Assembly (NCBI RefSeq): GCF_022539315.1
Contig: NC_066313.1
Location: forward strand, 22,853,059-22,917,058
Length of the DNA: 64,000 nucleotides
Reading direction: 5' to 3'
Source of the DNA: Serinus canaria
Lineage: Eukaryota > Chordata > Aves > Passeriformes > Fringillidae
This document shows, piece after piece, positions 58,970-64,000 of the stretch; within the stretch, counting starts at the first letter, position 1, and every line of letters begins with the position of its first letter. Made by a program: the position numbers and the translations under genes. The notes beneath the pieces were generated by a model that did not search any database, was not told the origin of the DNA, and saw only the letters and a program-made list of their open reading frames with translations.

Positions 58970-58994
58970 CCATTATGTGTAGGTCACATAATGG
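58970..58994. repeat. Perfect 10-bp hairpin
   Basis: CCATTATGTG, loop TAGGT, then CACATAATGG. The flanks do not pair. As duplex DNA it presents two inverted CATTATG-type sites. Confidence 0.9.
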
Positions 58995-61900
58995 AGTTCT
59001 GGAAATTTCCACAGGTTTCCTAGAAATAGTCTTATGCTCCCATCTAAACCTTTAACTGAGACATTTATTGTATCCATACAGAACTCTGTGCATACCAGGA
59101 GGCACAAGATGCCTAAAGTAGAAAGGTTTTTTAAATAGGTTTATGGGAAGAGATACTATCTCTAGAAATCCTCAAGAATCCCAGAAACCAATGTAAGGAT
59201 CTATGCCAAATAAATCAGGGGATGCAAGATATAAAAAATAGATTTTTGAGAGAAACTTGGGCTTGCAAGTCAATGAAGCAGATACTGTCCCATACAGTGA
59301 GTAGGCATATCTTCAGTTCCTAGGTTTGTTCCCTAATTCCTGACATTTTCTGCCAGTTTTGCTGTCTGACACAGCCCAAATGCCAAGAAAATGCATCCCC
59401 CAAAGAGAGGACCCCGGCTGACCCTTGCAATGCAGGCTGCACTCCAATCTCATCCATCTCCTCATGCAGGAGTCACCCAGTTGGAGACAGACCAAGACCT
59501 AGCAAAATTCATCTCACACACAAGTGCTGTTCCGAGATCAAAGTCAGCTCCCAGCACATAAATGTCCTGCATTTAACTGCTGTAACACACCTCCTCCAAA
59601 TCATCTCAGATCCAGATCATTGCACTGCCCGCACAGACATTTACATTCTGCTCCACCTACGCATGTTCACCTGGACCCAAGCCCAGGAGACAGGAATGAC
59701 CGTTCCTCTCCTCAATTTAGCATCTATCAAAGGTCCTCTTGTCCTCTGGCTCCTTTTCCTCCTTACTTGAACAGCACCACAGCATGCATCTGGAGACTTC
59801 AACAGTTGTTTTATCATCAAATGAAAGGACAGGACCAAGAAAGAGCTGCTGGCTGGATTTGTTTCACCAGCTGACACAGACTGATGCAGACAGGCACTTT
59901 AGACAGCATATCATGGTCAGACGAGACTTGCCAGCCCTTCACAACATCTCAGTCTCTGGGGGGCCATAAAAGCTCGGATGTGCCAAAGTCTGGGTTCTTT
60001 CTGACCGATGCTGAACCCATTATGTTGGTAATGTTGACAGCACTGGACAAAAGTGACTACTATGTAAAAAGAAGCTCAAAACATTTTCTCCTCTCCTCCA
60101 GCGCTCTCTGCATCATTTGGGAACTATGTGTATTAAACCCTAATACTTGGTCCATACAACAATTTGCAAGTATTAAGGATCAAGTTTGATTGCAACTATT
60201 GAGTGAAATTCAGTTCAGAGGTGTTAGAAGAGGGCCCCCACTGCTACATTTTAGGGTGAAACAGCATCCTGCAGTGAGTAATGAGTTCTTGGATGCTACC
60301 TGCCAGTGCACAGGGTCCTTCATTCTCAGGAACACCGCACTCTGCTTAGTCATTTGATGAGGATCCATGTGACCAAATCCATACAGCAGTAGATTCAACT
60401 AAACTGATCCATGGAAGAAGAGTGCTGAGAACACAAAAGGGATATCGGGAGAAAAGGGCCAGGAATTTTGGAGAGAAAGGAGCAACAAAAAAACCAACTG
60501 TATCAGGACGAAATTTTTCACATCAGTTCCCACAATAACAGACAAAAAATAGAAATTGTACGCAGCATAGTTTATAACTGAATTATCCACTGACTGCATG
60601 CAATATGTCTTTATATACCAAACAGTTAACAAGATGAAGGAAGTGCAATCTACACAGCTGATAAATAGCTCAGGTAGAATCCACTTTCAAAGACAATCAG
60701 ACACTGGCTTTATTGCAGATTAAGAAAAATTGCAAACACACAAAAAGAAGTGTGTGGGACAGAGAGAAATCACTCAGGCAATCAAGACAGAAGATCAGAA
60801 AGAGAACAGAATGTGAGAACAAAGAAAGGCCAGAGAAGAAGAAGGAAAGCAAATTAATTGGTGGAGAATATGGGAAGCAAGGGAATGAGGAGGAATGTTT
60901 AGCAGCTTGCATGTTCTCATGCTTTGAGTAGCCAAATTTGGAGGCTTTTTCAAACATGGCTGCAGCCTTAGGGTCTTACTATGGTATATAAATGTTCACA
61001 TTTTCCCAGTCTTTCATGATTTCTGAAAGACTTAACTTCAGCATGGCAATTCAAATCTGTCATCACCACTGCTTTTTGAATCCTGCCACCTGTTAGCTTT
61101 GCTTGCAAGGTGCAGCATCACTAGATGTAGTGATCACCATCCATGACGCTCTCTAACAATGCTTATTAAAGTGCATTTGGGAGAATCTGACAGGTCTCTT
61201 CCACAGCCTGGAAGGGAACGTGAAAGGGAAAAAATACAAAATAAAAACAGAAACAGGATACATGGAGATTGTATGTTAGCTCAGTTCACTAAAAATGGTC
61301 ACCATCAGAGGTAATGTCAGTCGACTGTACTGTATATGGATACAAACTTTATACCAACTACCTTCCTCCTGGTTACAGATGAGGATAATGGGCTTCCTGA
61401 AAGCCCTAAGATTCCCCCAAAATCTGGTAATTGTTTTTTTTGGGGAAGTGAGTTGAGAAACAGCAAACCAAACCACAGATCAAATTAAGAAAGACAACCT
61501 CACAAGTAGGAAAAGGTCTGGCTATAAAGGATTTTTAAAAAAATAATAAAAACTGAACCCCCATGAAAGGGTACTCAAGGTTTTCTAACCATTTCCCAGG
61601 AGAAGGATATTTTTAATAGGTTTCTATTAATAAGGGTAATCTAGCTGTATGGAAAGAAATGATGAAAAGCAATGATGAAAAGCATTTCTTCCTGAGGAAT
61701 TTCAGTTTCATGGTGTGTTCATAAACATGGTCCAAGTGCAGGACACCGTAGCTGCATTTTATCTGGCTAAGCCCAGGTGCAACCTAGGCTAAGACCTGCT
61801 GAAGTCTATCAGTGAGGCTGGGACAACAACAAAAACCTAATATGATGGAAACTAAAAAAAGCTAGAGAAATGATGGAAACTAAGGAAGGTTAAAAGTCTG

Positions 61901-62548
61901 TAAGCAAGAATATTTTCTTGAAGTATGTCAGGACAGGAAGTAGCAGACATGCCAAGAAGAAAGGCACTCAACCTCAAGAGAAAATCTCTTCAGTTATTTG
62001 ACATTATTATCTTATGTAAGCATCATTTTCCTTTTGGGAAGCACATACTGCCCTAAAACACAGATGAGGGCTTGGCATTTACCACAGCCCTGCAGCTCTC
62101 AGGAAACCTATATAGGTACAGATACCTGCCATTTTTTAAAGGACAAAAAAATCAAATTATAATTTCCTTTCTCTCCCAACAGTATCTTCCCTTTTCTTTC
62201 TTTACTAAAGGATAGGCTTTTCATATGCAAAAATTTCCTTAATGATAGCCATATTCTTGAATGCTGAATAGCTTTCCTCATCTTAAGGCAATAAAGATTT
62301 GACAGAGTAGCTCCAAAATATCTCCCAGCTCAGGGAAGATGTTCCAGCTCAGGACCATGGAGAACAGTCATGGCCTGTATCTTCAGCTGTGTTGTCTCTA
62401 CTCTAGTTCTTAAACAAACAGGAAAGCCCTATCTCCCCCAGGAAGCACTGATGAGCCAGGATCTATTACACCAGCTGCATATGAAACAAAGTGGTTTGTG
62501 GTAAACACACAAGTGGTACCTCCCTTGCAGCTTTGTAGCTGTCTTTGT
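58995..62548. other. Non-coding stretch, no supported gene
   Basis: The 116-codon plus frame at 59524-59874 is His/Pro/Ser-rich and has no domain. The plus strand is purine-rich at 60.76-60.90 kb. Two small direct duplications lie at 61658-61683 (AATGATGAAAAGC twice in tandem) and 61842-61883 (ATGATGGAAACTAA twice, 28 bases apart). Confidence 0.5.
61658..61683. repeat. 13-bp perfect tandem duplication
   Basis: AATGATGAAAAGC occurs twice in direct succession. A similar ATGATGGAAACTAA pair follows 170 bases downstream, so this short region has duplicated GATGAAA-like sequence more than once. Confidence 0.9.
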
Positions 62549-62611
62549 AAAAAAAAAAAAGAAAAAAAGAAAATGTAAATATAAAACCCCCAAAACACAA
62601 AAAACACAAAA
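62549..62611. repeat. A-rich tract
   Basis: A12, G, A7 and further A-rich sequence grading into CAAAACACAAAAAACACAAAA. The minus-strand frames of 65 codons across it are Phe-rich low-complexity translations. Confidence 0.9.
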
Positions 62612-64000
62612 CCAGTAAGGATGCAAATATGCTTTTGGATTTGTTGTCGGCCTTCAGAAAGATGTTTGTTTTCCAGCAGAATCTACTTTACTTCAAAACC
62701 ACTCTAAATAAAAGTAATAGATGAGAAATTTGTCATAAATATATTTAATGCATGTGCTTATATCACCTTGCTCCACTGGGAAACAAGCAAGCACCACATC
62801 AGCACAAAAGCATTTAATTTAGTTCCATGCTTATAACGGACTGTGTAGTATATACAGCAAAACTGAACTAGAGGTGAAGTCAACGATCCGAAGCTAATAA
62901 AACAATAAATTATAATAATAAATAAAAACTGTCAGAGATGAGAAAGACCCATCGTTCCCACCAGTATGTCCATTTACCAAGCACAGAACTTCTCCCTGCA
63001 ATTTCTGACCTAGAGAGTTTTAAACATCACAAACAATAGCATTCCCAGCACTTCCCTTGAGTAGCTCAATTCATCTCACTGCCAAGGAGCTTTGCCCCAA
63101 GTGTTGTTCTGAATTTTCTTTTTGCTTGGTTGTCACTATGTTCTCAAAACAATCCCCCACTGGGTGAATCAGAAGTCAGCCAGAGGAAAAGAAATTTAGA
63201 GAGTCTCGTCCAGGGAGCTCCTTGCACTTGATGAGGTAAGGTGTGAAACGTGACTCTATGGATTTCTGCAGTGTGCAAATACCCAACAATTTCTGAAGGC
63301 AGAAAGAGAAACAAAGGCCACAATACTTTTGGGGTGGTATTTAAGCTGTTCTTCTAGAAAATATCTATCAACTCTATAGGGAGGCCTGAAGAAGAGCTGG
63401 AAACAGTGGGAGCAAAAGGCAGCAGATGCCAAGATGCAGGTCATGGGATGCAAGCTCTGCTATGGCATCAAGGGGACTGTTGTCACCTGGGACTGGGGAT
63501 GGAACCCCCAGGCTGAATAAGACAGTGTGTGCATTTCTGACTGGCTCTGGGTTATCACTAAATGCAAGAAAACCCCAGATTTACGGACAGAAAGTACAGG
63601 GGGACTGCTCAGTAATCACCGACACATCTACTTCACAGATTATGGTGTTACCATTTCAGAGAGGGCTGTGTTTTCCTCCTCTTTGGAGAAGCCAGAGAGA
63701 TCCCAATATAGCATCTGCCAGAGTGCCTTAGGACCATTCATAAGCACTTTATGCACTTACCTAGAAGAGAAGAAAACAACACACAAATATAAGCACATTT
63801 CAGCAGGCAGCAGCACCACCCTCCAGCAGCTGCACCCCCCTCGCTCAGCCCCCTACCTCCCCATCACGCTGCACATTGGGAAGGACCCTTTGTGCTTTGG
63901 GTGGCAGCTGAGACAGGGCCATCCCTTCTGGGCTCTGCAAAGGCAGCTACACTGAATATTCAGCGACTTATCTTCTCCCCTGAGGGGTTTGCTCTCTGTG
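62612..64000. other. Non-coding stretch to the window end
   Basis: Two overlapping plus frames, 63426-63731 (101 codons) and 63527-63955 (142 codons), cover the end. Neither has a recognisable domain, and they lie in different frames over the same bases, so at most one could be real. An exon cut by the window edge cannot be excluded. An AT-rich patch (TAATAATAAATAAA) lies at about 62905-62930, and a palindrome CTGAATATTCAG at 63952-63963. Confidence 0.45.

Noticed and set aside
63426..63955. Terminal exon cut by the window end
   Set aside because: Two different frames overlap, neither with a known domain. The window edge prevents a decision, so no gene is called.

Overview
This window looks like vertebrate nuclear DNA, almost certainly from a bird. 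It is AT-rich and CpG-poor, and every open frame is short (151 codons or fewer). The recognisable interspersed repeats are CR1 LINE fragments, most cut off at the 5' side and keeping the CR1 3' tail, plus old MIR-type SINE fragments. There is no sign of Alu or L1. One CR1 tail has the 'GAATATACTGAGTTGGAAG' form that I associate with neoavian CR1 subfamilies; the exact clade is inference.

I find no protein-coding exon, tRNA, rRNA, snRNA, CRISPR array or bacterial-style operon that I can support. The window reads as intergenic DNA or the inside of a very large intron. No open frame matches a protein family I recognise. The two longest (151 and 148 codons, both minus strand) look like chance frames, and several others lie inside CR1 copies.

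Layout. 1-9.9 kb: unique DNA with a possible CR1 tail (1.1 kb), a weak CR1 end (3.7 kb), a MIR (4.65 kb) and a clear CR1 (5.5 kb). 9.99-12.8 kb: repeat cluster made of a TA/TTTA microsatellite, a MIR, an 850-bp CR1 and an ancient amniote-type CR1. 14.5-15.0 kb: the only CpG-dense segment. 15-31 kb: unique AT-rich DNA with short palindromes (17.2, 20.2, 23.0, 25.2 kb), a degenerate inverted-repeat element (20.56 kb) and a homeodomain-motif-rich block (22.7 kb). 31.3 kb: a plus-strand CR1 end. 35.3 kb: a strong G-quadruplex motif. 37.8-38.1 kb: candidate conserved non-coding block. 40.1-41.9 kb: CR1 cluster including internally deleted ORF2 sequence and two adjacent CR1 tails. 42.9-44.6 kb: CA repeat and local inverted/tandem duplications. 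46.6-47.6 kb: ancient CR1 ORF2 fragment. 48.9-51 kb: simple repeats, a paired hairpin and a second G-rich motif. 54.2 kb: a five-fold degenerate motif array. 55-64 kb: unique DNA with a perfect 10-bp hairpin at 58.97 kb and A-rich tracts.

No set of genes works together here. The real content is repeat history plus possible cis-regulatory DNA. I found no convincing new multi-gene system. The items most worth a second look are the CpG-dense block, the perfect inverted repeats (possible template-switch scars), the two ancient inverted or tandem motif elements, and the nested CR1 arrangement. Family assignments rest on remembered consensus sequences, since no alignment or database search could be run.
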